A stretch of DNA of 61,242 nucleotides from Terriglobia bacterium (lineage in GTDB: Bacteria; Acidobacteriota; Terriglobia; Terriglobales; Acidobacteriaceae), in NCBI GenBank assembly GCA_020073105.1, contig JAIQFW010000044.1, forward strand, positions 1-61,242, read 5' to 3'. The notes beneath the pieces are model-generated. The model worked only from the letters and a program-made list of their open reading frames with translations. It was not told the DNA's origin and did not search any database. Made by a program: the position numbers and the translations under genes. Position 1 is the stretch's first letter, and the number at the start of each line of letters is the position of its first letter. Positions 25,517-35,408 of the stretch are shown here, piece by piece.

Positions 25517-27264
25517 TTATGGAACGCCAAGGCCATGAAGCAATTTCTGAAAGCGGGGATCGGAGCGCAGCGGGTCGAACTCCTCGTAAGCGGGGAGCCA
25601 GAGGAGGAGATGGCAATCGTGCAACTGGTAAGCCTTTTCCAGTGCCTGGAGGGCTTCCTCACGCCTACCCAAACGCATGTACCAGCGCGCCCTCTGGGAT
25701 AGACCACCCCCCATTTCCAACTTGCGCTGCCAGTAGCCGCGGGCCCCGCCAGCGGCAAGAGCTGCGCTGAGTGAGGCATCCCCATGATGGCCAGGCGAAA
25801 ATGGGCCGCGCCGAACGTGGGATCGATTTCCGTCGCGGCGCGGATAATTCGCAGGGCTTCATCATAGTGGCGAGCACAGAAGTAGACATGCCACGCCATC
25901 GCGTTCGTCATCACCGATACAGGATCGAGGGCGCTCGCCAACTTAGCCTGCTGGATGGCTTCCTCAGACCTTCCATAGTGCGCAAGGGTCACGGCGTATA
26001 GCATGCGGGCCCAAGCGTAGCCCGGACGCGCTGCCAGGGCACGGCGGAAGAACGCTTCGGATTCACTGGGGTTAAAATCGTAACCAGCGGAAACAATTCC
26101 GAGCACCATTAAAGCTTGTGCCTGGGTGGGGTCGATCTCCAGGGCCTTGTTGGCCGCGTCTCTGGCCAGGGGGCCAGCCTCGCACTCGCCCTCCGCAGCC
26201 ATGGTGTGGAACGCGTCCGCCAATCCAGCCCAAGACTCTGCGCTGTTCGGGTCCAGGCGGATCGCCTCGCTGAACACCTCCTTGGCCCGGCCGGCATCCA
26301 TTCTGCTCAAGAAATAGGAGCCTTTGAAATAGAGAAGGGCGACTTCCGGGTTCATGGGACGCGGCTGCGAAAGCCGTGCCTGCTCCTGTGGCGTAAGAGT
26401 GTGCGAGATGCTGGCTGCAATCGCACGAGCCACTTCCCCTTGCACGGTGAGGACATCGCTCAATTGCAGGTCGTAGGTGTGCGCCCACAGATGGCGATCC
26501 GACGCGGCCTGGATGAGCTGAACCGTGATTCGCACCCTGTCTCCAGACCGCACCACCGAGCCCTCGACCAAAGCGTCAACGCCTAGTTCGCGCGCTATCT
26601 GGGGAGCCGACTTGTGCGTGCCCGCGTATGCCATGGCCGAGGTATGCGAGATCACGCGGAGCGAACCGATCTGGGCCAGATTGGTGATGAGTTCGTCGGT
26701 CACGCCGTCGGGAAAAAACTGCTGATTGGGATCGGCGGAAAGATTGGCCAGCGGGAGGACTGCGATCGACTCTACGGGATGAGGGTGCAAGAAGTTCCAG
26801 GTGAGGAGCGCGGAGGCAAGAAGCACGAGAGCAGCACAGACTCCGATAACTGAATAGAAGGCTCGACTTCTCGGCGCCGTCTTGGCCGGTTCGACAGGCG
26901 GTGGAGGCTCGGAGGGATCGGCATCCAGAGGAGTGACCGGCGCGATGAAACGATACCCGCGACGGGGCAGGGTTTCAACAAATCGAGGTTCGGCGGCGGA
27001 GTCATTCAGAACCTCGCGGATCTTGTTGAGGGCGGTGCCCAGACTGTGATCGAAGTCAACAAATGTGTCCGCGGGCCAAAGCTTTTGGCATATCTCTTCC
27101 CGGGTGACCAGTTCGCCCGGACGATCCAACAACATGGCCAGTAATTGGAAGGGCTGAGACTGCAAGCGGACTTTGATGCCATGCTTGCGCAACTCGCCAG
27201 AACGCAGGTCTGCTTCAAAGGGGCCGAAAGATAGCCGTCGTGGCGTTGAAACAGACGCAGGCAT
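25517..27264 (-). pseudogene. Winged-helix/TolB/TPR transcriptional regulator, frameshifted
   Basis: The protein starts MPASVSTPRRLSFGPFEADL. Residues ~10-105 are a CadC-type winged helix ending FVETLPRRGYRFIAPV; a membrane helix follows (VIGVCAALVLLASALL), then a TolB-N-like domain (SIAVLPLANLSADPNQQFF) and TPRs. At about 25785-25800, next to a run of four G, the frame shifts. The continuing frame reads SAALAAGGARGYWQ and LGRREEALQALEKAYQL to a natural stop at 25517. The affected part is only the last TPR region, so the DNA-binding half could still be made. It lies directly upstream of the TonB receptor and is probably its regulator. Confidence 0.8.
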
Positions 27265-27464
27265 GGACACAGGGTCTGACTGTTGGCGTTGAGACTAACA
27301 GGGGGTAAAGGGAGCGTCAAACAAAATATCGCGAGGGCCAAACGTAACTGGTGCATTTACAGCGGCTTGCCTGTTGAACAAGAGTTGAAGACGAATTGAA
27401 GCGCAGTGCATTGCCAACCAGCGCGGTTTGTACGAGTGTGGCCTCCGACCAGGAGCAACCTCAC

Positions 27465-28352
27465 ATGAGAACCATAGCAGCAAAGTTGTTCGCATCCGTT
27501 TTGTTTGGGTTAGTGCTTTCTTCAGCTCTGTTCGCGACGGACTACCGCTATACGAAAATCGACGTGCCAAACAGTAGCGCAACTATCGCCCGAGGCATCA
27601 ATGCCCGGGGCGACATCATCGGTGACTACTTTGACGCGGATGGTATGGCTCACGAATTCCTGCTCCACAACGGCGTTTACACGAACATCCCTAATCCCAG
27701 TGATGGAACTATAGCCGTGCGTGCCATCAATGCTCGGGGTGACATCGTTGGAGCATTGGGAGATGAGGTCGGCGGCCACGGGTTCCTGTTTCATGATGGG
27801 CAGTTCACCAAGGTAGATTTTCCCGGAGCCAGTGACACCATAGCCTTCGGAATCAACAACACCGGCGACATCACCGGACAATACACGGCCAAGTCCGGTG
27901 CGGTGTTTGGCTACCTCCTGAGAGATGGGACATTCCACAAAATTAGTATTCGAGATACAGACTTCACCGGTGCGCATGGAGCTGAAGATAGTGGCCGGGT
28001 GATAGTAGGGGACATCGTCCTAAGTGCCGATTCTTCCACTCGCGGCTTCATCTGGAATAGGGGCGCGGTTCAGTTGCTCGACCCTCCCGGAACCATCTTC
28101 CCGTGTTCTCACGCGCGTGGGATTAACGAGCGGGGAGACGTCGCCGGCGCATTCGCGATCGTTCATACACCGGAGGAATGCTTTCCTCCGAATCATGGGT
28201 TCGTGTTCCGGCAAGGCGAATATGACGTGATCGATCCCCATGGATCTGTCGACACCTTCGTGTTTGGAATTAATGACGACGGGGTTGTAGTCGGTGTCTT
28301 CACGGATCAAAACGGCATCCTGCACGGCTTCAAGGCAACACCCAAGGACTGA
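27465..28352 (+). CDS. HAF-type secreted repeat protein
   Basis: This 295-residue protein starts at 27465 behind AGGAG and has a signal peptide (AAKLFASVLFGLVLSSALFA). The mature part is seven or so repeats of about 40-45 residues with the pattern RGINARGDIIGDYFD then HEFLLHNGVYTNI, typical of HAF-family extracellular repeats and probably a propeller fold. It is an intact relative of the headless gene at 123-866. It is divergent from the winged-helix regulator and followed by another secreted repeat protein 33 bases on. Ligand unknown. Confidence 0.78.
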   Translation: MRTIAAKLFASVLFGLVLSSALFATDYRYTKIDVPNSSATIARGINARGDIIGDYFDADGMAHEFLLHNGVYTNIPNPSDGTIAVRAINARGDIVGALGDEVGGHGFLFHDGQFTKVDFPGASDTIAFGINNTGDITGQYTAKSGAVFGYLLRDGTFHKISIRDTDFTGAHGAEDSGRVIVGDIVLSADSSTRGFIWNRGAVQLLDPPGTIFPCSHARGINERGDVAGAFAIVHTPEECFPPNHGFVFRQGEYDVIDPHGSVDTFVFGINDDGVVVGVFTDQNGILHGFKATPKD

Positions 28353-28384
28353 TCACAAACCAGCGCGTGAAAGAGGAAACCAGG

Positions 28385-30112
28385 ATGACGAGCACAAAGC
28401 AACACCAGATCTCGATTTTGCAGATAGTCCAACGTGTCGCGCTCGGTTTAGGTGTCGCGCTTGCACCAACGATCTTCGCGACCCCGTCCGCGCAAGCTCA
28501 GACTCACAACGTGCTGTACAGCTTCGCTGGAGGCACGGACGGGGCCACTCCCAACGCGGGTTTGGTTCTGGATGACGCGGGCAACCTCTATGGCACCACC
28601 AAGACGGGCGGCGTTTCAAACCTCGGAACCATATTCAAGCTGGACACGGACGGCAACGAAACTCTGCTGCACAGCTTCACCGGTGGGGCAGACGGGGCAA
28701 CTCCCAATGCAGGTTTGATCTTGGACCCGGCAGGCAACCTCTATGGCACCACTTACGAGGGTGGCGCTTCGAACTTTGGCACCGTGTTTAAGCTGGACAC
28801 GGCCGGTACGGAGACTGTTCTTCTCAGCTTCACTGGGGGGGCGGACGGGGCGAGTCCCTACGCAGGTTTGGTTTTGGACGGGGCGGGAAATCTTTACGGC
28901 ACCACTGCTGGCGGCGGCGCTTCAAACTCCGGGACAGTGTTCAAGTTGGATGCGGCTGGTACGCAAACGGTGCTGTACAGCTTCACAGGAGGAGCGGACG
29001 GGCGATTTCCCTATGCAGGTTTGGTTCTGGACGCGGCCGGCAACGTCTATGGCACGACCAGCGAAGGCGGGGTCAACGGGGCCCCTTGCTTGGCAGATTA
29101 TTTCTTGGGATGCGGGATGGTGTTCAAGCTGGGTTCGACGGGCACAGAAACGGTGTTGTACACCTTCACTGGCGGGGCGGACGGACGAAATCCCTTAGCA
29201 GGGTTGGTTCTGGACGCGTCGGGTAACCTCTACGGTACCGGGGTTGCTGGCGGTCCGTCAGATCAAGGAGTGGTGTTCAAGCTAGATACAGCTGGCAACG
29301 AGACCGTACTCTACGGCTTTACCGCCAGCAACGACGGACATTATCCGGAAAGCACTCTGATCTTCGATCACGCCGACAATCTCTACGGCACTACTACCTC
29401 CGGTGGCGCTTCAGGCTTCGGAACGATGTTTGAGCTGGATACAACCGGCAAGGAAACTCTGCTGTATAGCTTCACTGGGGGGGCGGACGGGGCAACTCCT
29501 TATGCGGGTCTGACTCTTGACGACAACACCGGGATCCTCTACGGCACCACCAGCGCTGGCGGTGCTTCAAACTTTGGAACCGTGTTCGAGATCACACCGG
29601 ATTTCTCGCTCTCCGTTTCCGGGTTCACACCAAATCCGGTGAAGGCCGGCGCATCCTCCACCTCCGCCATGAATATCAATGCGTTATCCGCGTTCAACAG
29701 TACGGTCGCGCTCTCCTGTTCGGTGAAGCCGTCGTCGGGTTCGGCCCCGAAATGCTCGATCAACCCAAGTTCCATCACCGTTGGCACCCCCGCCACCCTA
29801 ACCGTGACCACGACGAGAACAAGCGCGAGTGGTTTACCCCCTCGCTCTGGTTCTGCACTATTTTATGCACTCTCGTTGCCGCTGATCGGCGTGGTAGCGG
29901 GCGTTGGGTCCGGCTCGAACCGAAAAAGGAAAAGAAAAGGTTGGGTGCTGGCGTGCCTGCTTTTCGCCGGCTTGGTTTTCGGAGTTGCTTGCGGTGGCGG
30001 CAGCACGAGTAGTGGCGGAGGCAGCGGCGGTGGCACAACTTACACCATTACCGTGTCGGGTGCGTCGGGCTCCTCATCTCATTCCATCACCACTACGCTC
30101 ACGGTTCAGTGA
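28385..30112 (+). CDS. GloVer tandem-repeat surface protein
   Basis: The 575-residue product has a long signal peptide ending SAQAQ. Then come eight repeats of about 48 residues with the pattern LYSFTGGADGATPYAGLVL, AGNLYGTT and GTVFKLDTAG, the GloVer repeat of Acidobacteriota, Verrucomicrobia and Gloeobacter. A later beta domain (DFSLSVSGFTPNPVKAG) is followed by a hydrophobic segment (GWVLACLLFAGLVFGVACGGG) and a short Ser/Gly-rich beta tail ending SITTTLTVQ, probably a surface-anchoring or sorting region. The ATG at 28385 follows GAGGAAACC; a GTG at 28367 is possible. It probably forms an operon with the HAF-type gene. Confidence 0.85.
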   Translation: MTSTKQHQISILQIVQRVALGLGVALAPTIFATPSAQAQTHNVLYSFAGGTDGATPNAGLVLDDAGNLYGTTKTGGVSNLGTIFKLDTDGNETLLHSFTGGADGATPNAGLILDPAGNLYGTTYEGGASNFGTVFKLDTAGTETVLLSFTGGADGASPYAGLVLDGAGNLYGTTAGGGASNSGTVFKLDAAGTQTVLYSFTGGADGRFPYAGLVLDAAGNVYGTTSEGGVNGAPCLADYFLGCGMVFKLGSTGTETVLYTFTGGADGRNPLAGLVLDASGNLYGTGVAGGPSDQGVVFKLDTAGNETVLYGFTASNDGHYPESTLIFDHADNLYGTTTSGGASGFGTMFELDTTGKETLLYSFTGGADGATPYAGLTLDDNTGILYGTTSAGGASNFGTVFEITPDFSLSVSGFTPNPVKAGASSTSAMNINALSAFNSTVALSCSVKPSSGSAPKCSINPSSITVGTPATLTVTTTRTSASGLPPRSGSALFYALSLPLIGVVAGVGSGSNRKRKRKGWVLACLLFAGLVFGVACGGGSTSSGGGSGGGTTYTITVSGASGSSSHSITTTLTVQ

Positions 30113-30153
30113 CATGATACCTTGAAAATGCTCGTGGGTCGGTTCGCCCTGGT

Positions 30154-32790
30154 CTAAGTTCTCCGCCCCTGTACTTGAGGTTGCGGTCTCCCCGCTTTCC
30201 ACAGCTTGAATGCTTCAAACCACAGGATGCTGAACGCCGCCGCACCTCCGCACACCGCAAGGTCGATCGGATGCAGCACGGAGAAACGAAACAGGTCCCG
30301 CGAAAAAGGCACAAAGATCACGAACCCCAAGAACCCGATAGTCCCTCCAATAACCCACCAAAGTGAGGGATTGGGGGAGTGCAGCCCAGCCAGAATCGTC
30401 CTCGCCCACGAGCGGTTCGTGAAGATCAATGCCAGGTTCGAAATGACGAGCGTGGTGAACGTCAACGCCCGTGCCTCCTGTTCCCCTCTCCCGCCGTAAT
30501 GGGCTGTGGCAAAGACCGCCAGGACCACACCTAACACGCTGAGACCCTGCAGAATGCTGATGGCAAAGGTCCGGCGTCCGAACAATGGTTCGTTGGCGGC
30601 ACGCGGAGGATGCTGCATCACAGTCGATTCTTCACGCTCTGCCTCAAGCACAATGGAACAGGCCGGGTCGATGATGAGGTGCAAGAAGGCCACGTGGAAG
30701 GGCAACAGAATAAGGGGCCATTTCATCATTACCGGTATTAGCGTCAGGCCAATGATCGGAAGATGACTGGCCAAAGTGTAGGCAATCGCTCTCTTAAGGT
30801 TGTCAAAAATCCTCCGCCCCAGCCTCACGGCATGGACAATCGAAGAGAAATCATCATCCAACAACACCAGCGCAGCAGCTTCCCGAGCTACGTCGGTACC
30901 CCGTCCGCCCATGGCGATACCGATATCGGCAGCTTTCAGCGCCGGAGCATCATTCACCCCATCGCCGGTCATGGCTACGGTTTCACCGTTTGCCCTGAAG
31001 GCCTGGACCAGTCGCAACTTCTGTTCGGGAACAACCCGGGCAAAGACGTTCGTGGTGCGAACCCGCCGCCGAAGTTCGTCATCCTCCATCGAGTCGAGTT
31101 CGGAACCGGTGATGCACTGATCATGATTTCTTAGTCCAATCTGGCGTCCGATATTCGCGGCAGTGCCCGCGTAGTCCCCGGTGATCATCACGACCTGGAT
31201 ACCCGCCGAGTAGCATTCCTGCACGGCCTTCGCTACACCGGGGCGCACCGGATCAGCCAGACCCACTAGACCAAGAAACTCGAAGTCGAAGTCGTGCTGC
31301 TTCCGCGGTAGCTCAGATTCCTGAAAGTAAGCTCGGGCCACGCCGAGTACCCGCAGTCCCTCGCTGGCCATCGAGCCGACCCGGGAAAGGAGTGAGTCCA
31401 TCTGCTCAGGCCTGAGGTGGCAAAGGTCGGCGATGGCTTCAGGTGCGCCTTTGGAGGCGATGACATAGTCCGTTCCAGCCGGCGATCTCCAGACCTGCGA
31501 TAGTGCGAGCAGCTCGGGTGAGAGCGGATATTGGCGAACAAGGACCCAGTCGCCATGCAAGTGCTCCGTGTTCGCCAGCCTGGATGTCCCAAACTCATTC
31601 AACGCCCGTTCCATCGGATCAAAGGGATCGCGATGGTTCGCTAGGATACTAAATTCGATTAAGCTATGAAACTTCTCCGGGAGCGAAAGATTCGAACTGT
31701 TGCAGACGTGAAATTCACTGTCCGCAAATAGGTCTTGGACTGACATCCGGTTCATCGTCACAGTGCCTGTTTTGTCCACGCATAAGACCGATGCCGAACC
31801 CACAGTCTCCACTACTGGCACGCGACGCGTAAGGACGTGCCGCTCGGAAATGCGCCAAGCTCCCAGAGCCATGAAAATGGTCAAGACCACCGGCAATTCG
31901 TTCGGCAGAATGGCCATCGCCAGTGTCAGACCTGACAAAACCCCATCGAGCCAACTACCTCGCGTAAGGCCGTGGAGCAGGACAACGAGTAGACAAAGCA
32001 GACCACCAATAATCGCCAGGATGCGGACCCAACGGGCTGTTTCTTTCTGCAGATGCGTTTTCTCAAGATGTACGGACTCCAGAGCTTTGCCAATCTTGCC
32101 GATCTCGGTATGCAATCCGGCCGCCTGCACAATCGCAGCTCCGCGACCCTGTACCACCAGGCTGCCGGAATAAACAAACGGCAGGTCGTCGCCCCCTGGG
32201 CGAACGGCGTCGACCGGCTTGGCACTCCCGGCTTTCCGAACCGGTACCGATTCCCCGGTCAGCAATGATTCGTCACATGACAGGTTGACGCAGGAAATGA
32301 CACGGGAATCAGCCGGGACTCGGTCTCCTTCGCAAAGAACAACAACATCGCCCCTCACAACTTCGCGACCCGGGATGCGCGTGGGCTTGCCGTCGCGGAT
32401 CACCAGAGCGCGCGGGCTAGAAAGATCCCGCAGAGCTTCCAGCGTGCGCTCGGTCTTGTGCTCCTGGTAGAAGCTGATGCCGGTCACCACGAACACAAAA
32501 CCGAGCAGCATCAACGCTTCCTGCACATCGCCGAGAAACAGGTAGATAGTTCCACAGGCTACGAGGAGCAGAAAGATTGGCTCTTTCACCACGTCCCATG
32601 CGATCGCAGCAACGCTTCGGGGCTTGGACGAAGGCAGCTCGTTCGGCCCATCGATTCTTAGACGCTCTCTTGCTTCCTCTGAAGATAGTCCGGCTAATTG
32701 GGGCTCATTTTCAAATTCGAGAGCAGGAGGGCCAGCGGAGTCATGATCGGCTCCGGGTAACGTTGATAGTTGTACAGACGCAGCATCCAT
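30154..32790 (-). CDS. P-type cation-transporting ATPase (Ca-type)
   Basis: This 878-residue P2-type ATPase has a cation-ATPase N-terminal domain (LSSEEARERLRIDGPNEL), TGES at 178-181 in the actuator domain, the phosphorylated Asp339 in DKTGT, KGAPE near 447-451 in the nucleotide domain, TGDGVND at 608-614 and about ten membrane helices. It resembles calcium/manganese pumps such as CtpF. In the fourth helix the ion-binding motif is ILPNELP at about 294-300, where calcium pumps have PEGLP or PEEFP, so the key Glu is Asn; ion preference is therefore unclear. It is the last gene of the stress cluster, 26 bases after the Rnk-type gene. Confidence 0.92.
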   Translation of the reverse strand: MDAASVQLSTLPGADHDSAGPPALEFENEPQLAGLSSEEARERLRIDGPNELPSSKPRSVAAIAWDVVKEPIFLLLVACGTIYLFLGDVQEALMLLGFVFVVTGISFYQEHKTERTLEALRDLSSPRALVIRDGKPTRIPGREVVRGDVVVLCEGDRVPADSRVISCVNLSCDESLLTGESVPVRKAGSAKPVDAVRPGGDDLPFVYSGSLVVQGRGAAIVQAAGLHTEIGKIGKALESVHLEKTHLQKETARWVRILAIIGGLLCLLVVLLHGLTRGSWLDGVLSGLTLAMAILPNELPVVLTIFMALGAWRISERHVLTRRVPVVETVGSASVLCVDKTGTVTMNRMSVQDLFADSEFHVCNSSNLSLPEKFHSLIEFSILANHRDPFDPMERALNEFGTSRLANTEHLHGDWVLVRQYPLSPELLALSQVWRSPAGTDYVIASKGAPEAIADLCHLRPEQMDSLLSRVGSMASEGLRVLGVARAYFQESELPRKQHDFDFEFLGLVGLADPVRPGVAKAVQECYSAGIQVVMITGDYAGTAANIGRQIGLRNHDQCITGSELDSMEDDELRRRVRTTNVFARVVPEQKLRLVQAFRANGETVAMTGDGVNDAPALKAADIGIAMGGRGTDVAREAAALVLLDDDFSSIVHAVRLGRRIFDNLKRAIAYTLASHLPIIGLTLIPVMMKWPLILLPFHVAFLHLIIDPACSIVLEAEREESTVMQHPPRAANEPLFGRRTFAISILQGLSVLGVVLAVFATAHYGGRGEQEARALTFTTLVISNLALIFTNRSWARTILAGLHSPNPSLWWVIGGTIGFLGFVIFVPFSRDLFRFSVLHPIDLAVCGGAAAFSILWFEAFKLWKAGRPQPQVQGRRT

Positions 32791-32816
32791 ACCTGAGCCA
32801 CCGAAGCGCCGCCGGA

Positions 32817-33299
32817 CTAGGCCGCTAGGCTTGCGCTTTGAATCGTTCGACTCGAATGCAGTTCTCGTCTATTTGATCGATCTGATCGAGCTTGTCTTCT
32901 TGTTATTTCAGGTCTTTGCAACACGCGCTCAGCCCTCAACCTCTTGGCGCCTCCAGGCACTTTCGTCTCGATGACGTCTCCCTGGCTGCGCCCGAGGAGC
33001 GCTATCCCCACGGGTGCGAGAACAGAAACCCGACTTGTGGAGATGTCTGCGTTGTCCGGAAACACCAGCGAGTAAAGCTGTTTCTTTCGCGTATCGAGGT
33101 CCAGAAGACGGATACTGGAGTTCATCCTGATCACGTCTCTCGGAATGCGCTTTGAAGACGTTACCTCTGCACTCTCCAAGGTTTGTTCCAGCGATTCGAG
33201 TTGCAGTTGATCTCGAAAAAGAGAGTGCTTCAGAGCCCGAACCAAACGGCTGAGCCTGTCCATATCAGCGTCAGTGACCATAATGGAGCGGTTTTTCAT
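32817..33299 (-). CDS. Rnk/GreA-type factor with C-terminal extension
   Basis: The 160-residue protein starts behind AAGGAG. It has a short N-terminal helical part and a GreA/GreB C-terminal domain (LYSLVFPDNADISTSRVSVLAPVGIALLG, abbreviated here to VSVLAPVGIALLG) followed by GDVIETKVPGG, the signature of Rnk, which binds RNA polymerase and is called a nucleoside diphosphate kinase regulator. The last ~35 residues, rich in Arg and Ser, extend beyond the usual end and may come from an old frameshift. It lies between a small membrane protein gene and the P-type ATPase gene. Confidence 0.82.
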   Translation of the reverse strand: MKNRSIMVTDADMDRLSRLVRALKHSLFRDQLQLESLEQTLESAEVTSSKRIPRDVIRMNSSIRLLDLDTRKKQLYSLVFPDNADISTSRVSVLAPVGIALLGRSQGDVIETKVPGGAKRLRAERVLQRPEITRRQARSDRSNRRELHSSRTIQSASLAA

Positions 33300-33335
33300 G
33301 TATGAACTCCTTGTCCCGTTCCGCGCTGTTGGTAG

Positions 33336-33533
33336 CTATGCAGCGTTTCTCTTCTCAATCTCGGACTCAGGTTTACTCTGCGTTTCCTTCTGCAAGGGCT
33401 CAAACGTTGATTGAGCAGGACTCGCCGTTTGCTTCTTGCTGGCTTCGTTCCGGCGTGAGTTGATCTCGAACCATACAAGAAGAGCTACAGCACCCGCGCA
33501 CAGGACCAATACCAGGATTGTTGCCGATTCCAT
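33336..33533 (-). CDS. Small single-span membrane protein
   Basis: The 65-residue protein has one N-terminal membrane helix (ATILVLVLCAGAVALLVWFEI) and a soluble, charged tail with many Lys, Glu and Gln residues. A GAGG-containing ribosome-binding site precedes it. It lies 18 bases after the USP gene and 36 before the Rnk-type gene on the same strand. No family was recognised. Confidence 0.7.
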   Translation of the reverse strand: MESATILVLVLCAGAVALLVWFEINSRRNEASKKQTASPAQSTFEPLQKETQSKPESEIEKRNAA

Positions 33534-33551
33534 AAGGGCACCTCGTTTCGC

Positions 33552-34454
33552 TTAATCGTTTTCAGGTTTCTGCCCGCCGCCGACTGTCAGCACCGGGCAC
33601 TTGGCTAGAGACACAACTCTATGCGCGATCGAACCAAAATGACTTGCCGTCTGGGCGAAAGCTCCCGCGCCCCGCACACCCATGACGATGATGTCTGCTG
33701 CCAAATCATTCGCGACACCGAGGATGCGGTCTGCTACCGGTCCGATTTCCGCTACCACTTGCGGTTCGTACAGCAACTCCGGTTCGAGTGGGATCATTTT
33801 GCGCAAGCGCTTCTCGGTTAACTGTATTGCGAGATGGGGCGAATCTCGAAGAACTCCTTCGACTACGTGCACCAGCGTCAGATGTGCTTCATATTCATGG
33901 GCGAGCAAGACGGCGAATTCTGTCGCTCGCAATGACCCAGGTGAGAAATCCGCGGCGCAAACGATGCTCTGAAAACCAGGAGGCGCCCCTGCCACCACGT
34001 GCCGGCCAATGGTCAGTACTGGACAGGGTGCCTCACGAATTATTTCTTCAGCGATCGAACCAAGGAGCACTTTGCCCAATCCTGCCCGACTGCTCGTGCC
34101 CATCACCACCAAATCAGCATCGTACTTTTGCGCGAAGTCGATGAGCACCTCCGCAACGTCCCCATGGCCCAATAGTGCCTCGCAGCGCTGACCGCGATGT
34201 CTCAACGGGTCGATCAATTGATTTAGGGTATAGGTCGCATAATCTTGGGCTTCCTTCAAGATCCGCTCTACGGATTCAGGGTGAGCAAAGGCATAGGCCT
34301 CCTGTGGTATGACATGCGCCGCGTAGAGCTCCGCTCCGTAGCGGTCTGCCAATGCGACTGCAGACGGCAAGGCTCGATTTGCTGAATGATCAAAATCAGT
34401 TGCAAACAGAATGTTCTTGAGTGCGATCTGCTGCTTTACCTCCAGCGCTCTCAT
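33552..34454 (-). CDS. Tandem-domain universal stress protein
   Basis: The 300-residue product starts at 34454 behind GGAGGTG and has two USP domains. The first (KNILFATDFDHSANRAL to PCPVLTIGRH) has the nucleotide-binding motif GTSSRAGLGKVLLGS, matching G-x2-G-x9-G-S; the second (FQSIVCAADFSPGSLRA to CPVLTVGGG) has GVRGAGAFAQTASHFGS, altered in the same place. The first may bind ATP and the second may be regulatory. USPs accumulate in starvation and hypoxia. A 90-bp copy of its 5' coding end lies at 35319-35408, a relic of tandem duplication. A further USP gene is at 41244. Confidence 0.9.
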   Translation of the reverse strand: MRALEVKQQIALKNILFATDFDHSANRALPSAVALADRYGAELYAAHVIPQEAYAFAHPESVERILKEAQDYATYTLNQLIDPLRHRGQRCEALLGHGDVAEVLIDFAQKYDADLVVMGTSSRAGLGKVLLGSIAEEIIREAPCPVLTIGRHVVAGAPPGFQSIVCAADFSPGSLRATEFAVLLAHEYEAHLTLVHVVEGVLRDSPHLAIQLTEKRLRKMIPLEPELLYEPQVVAEIGPVADRILGVANDLAADIIVMGVRGAGAFAQTASHFGSIAHRVVSLAKCPVLTVGGGQKPEND

Positions 34455-34569
34455 CTCGCACCTCCTTCTTCCCCGGATGCCGGATGCTGTTCGGAGGAGG
34501 GACGCTGTTGCCAACTTTGTTCCCGGGTCAGCGGCCCTGACTCCTCTGCCTCGCTGCAATCGTTCAGCA

Positions 34570-35133
34570 TCAATTTTGAGAGCTGCCATGCGCAGGCTCC
34601 AGGCTTTGCAAGCGGTCATTGGCATTGTGGTAGTCGATTATCGTGTCTACCGTTTGATAAAGCCCGTTCGCGTGCTGAGACAAGTCCGCGACCGTCTCTT
34701 TATACTCAGGCTGACGCAGATTCCAGCGTCCGGGTCGTAACAGGCTGATGGCTTCCCCGGTTGCATCTGCCACGGCAACCAGATGTGGCCGGGCCCTCTC
34801 GATCGCCATCTGCTGCGCGTCGCTTGCCTGCGGCTTCATTTCCTCGAGCTCTTCCAGCATTCGTCCCATATCGTCAATTCCATGCCGAAGGATGCTCAGA
34901 TAGTAGGTATGACTCTCCCAGCCCGTCTGCTGGTTACGGGTGAGAGACAAAAGCGTCTCGGCATCACGGCTGATCTTAGCGGCCTGTTGCTCAAACGTGG
35001 ATAGATGGACCGCTACGTGGGATACCTTTGCAGCCTCCCGGGTAGATTGGTTCGTATCGGCTGAGAGTACAGCCGGGGCCGACAGCATCGCGGCTGCTGC
35101 CAATGACGCAACAAGAATTCTTCTCCGTTTCAT
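34570..35133 (-). CDS. Secreted helical protein of unknown function
   Basis: This 187-residue protein has a Sec signal peptide (KRRRILVASLAAAAMLSAPAV) and an otherwise all-helical mature part (THVAVHLSTFEQQAAKISRDA-like heptads; MGRMLEELEEMKP). A ribosome-binding site AGAGGAG precedes the ATG. The helix pattern is reminiscent of four-helix periplasmic proteins such as CpxP-like or cytochrome c'-like folds, but there is no heme motif. It is conserved in position within the stress cluster; its role is unknown. Confidence 0.75.
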   Translation of the reverse strand: MKRRRILVASLAAAAMLSAPAVLSADTNQSTREAAKVSHVAVHLSTFEQQAAKISRDAETLLSLTRNQQTGWESHTYYLSILRHGIDDMGRMLEELEEMKPQASDAQQMAIERARPHLVAVADATGEAISLLRPGRWNLRQPEYKETVADLSQHANGLYQTVDTIIDYHNANDRLQSLEPAHGSSQN

Positions 35134-35318
35134 ATTCGTGTCTCCTCTAAGATTTGGGCATCGTTGGGTTTAGGAGTCGTCCAAGGGAGCAGCCTCCGAT
35201 AGCTTGCCCTCTGACTCTGGTCGAACTCCCGGTGATTTCTCTGTCTCCTATGAATTCAGTTCCTCCATCCTGAGCATCTCGAAAGAGTTTCTGTAACGAT
35301 CAAGGCACTTCCGCTCCA

Positions 35319-35408
35319 GGCCCGATTTGCTAAAGAATCAAAATCAATTGCAAACAGAATGTTCTCGAGTGCGATCTGCCGTTTCACCTCCAGCGCTCTC
35401 ATCTCGCA
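35319..35408 (-). pseudogene. Universal stress protein 5' remnant
   Basis: The minus strand from 35402 reads MRALEVKRQIALENILFAID followed by FDSLANRA, nearly the start of the USP gene at 34454. By eye 81 of 90 bases match 34371-34460, including the region just upstream of the start. Similarity ends abruptly, and no USP fold follows. It is the stump of a deleted tandem copy and now overlaps, out of frame, the gene for a small membrane protein. Confidence 0.8.

Noticed and set aside
28452-29198. Long alternative plus-strand frames inside the GloVer gene
   Set aside because: They are shadows created by the repetitive GC-rich sequence of the real gene.
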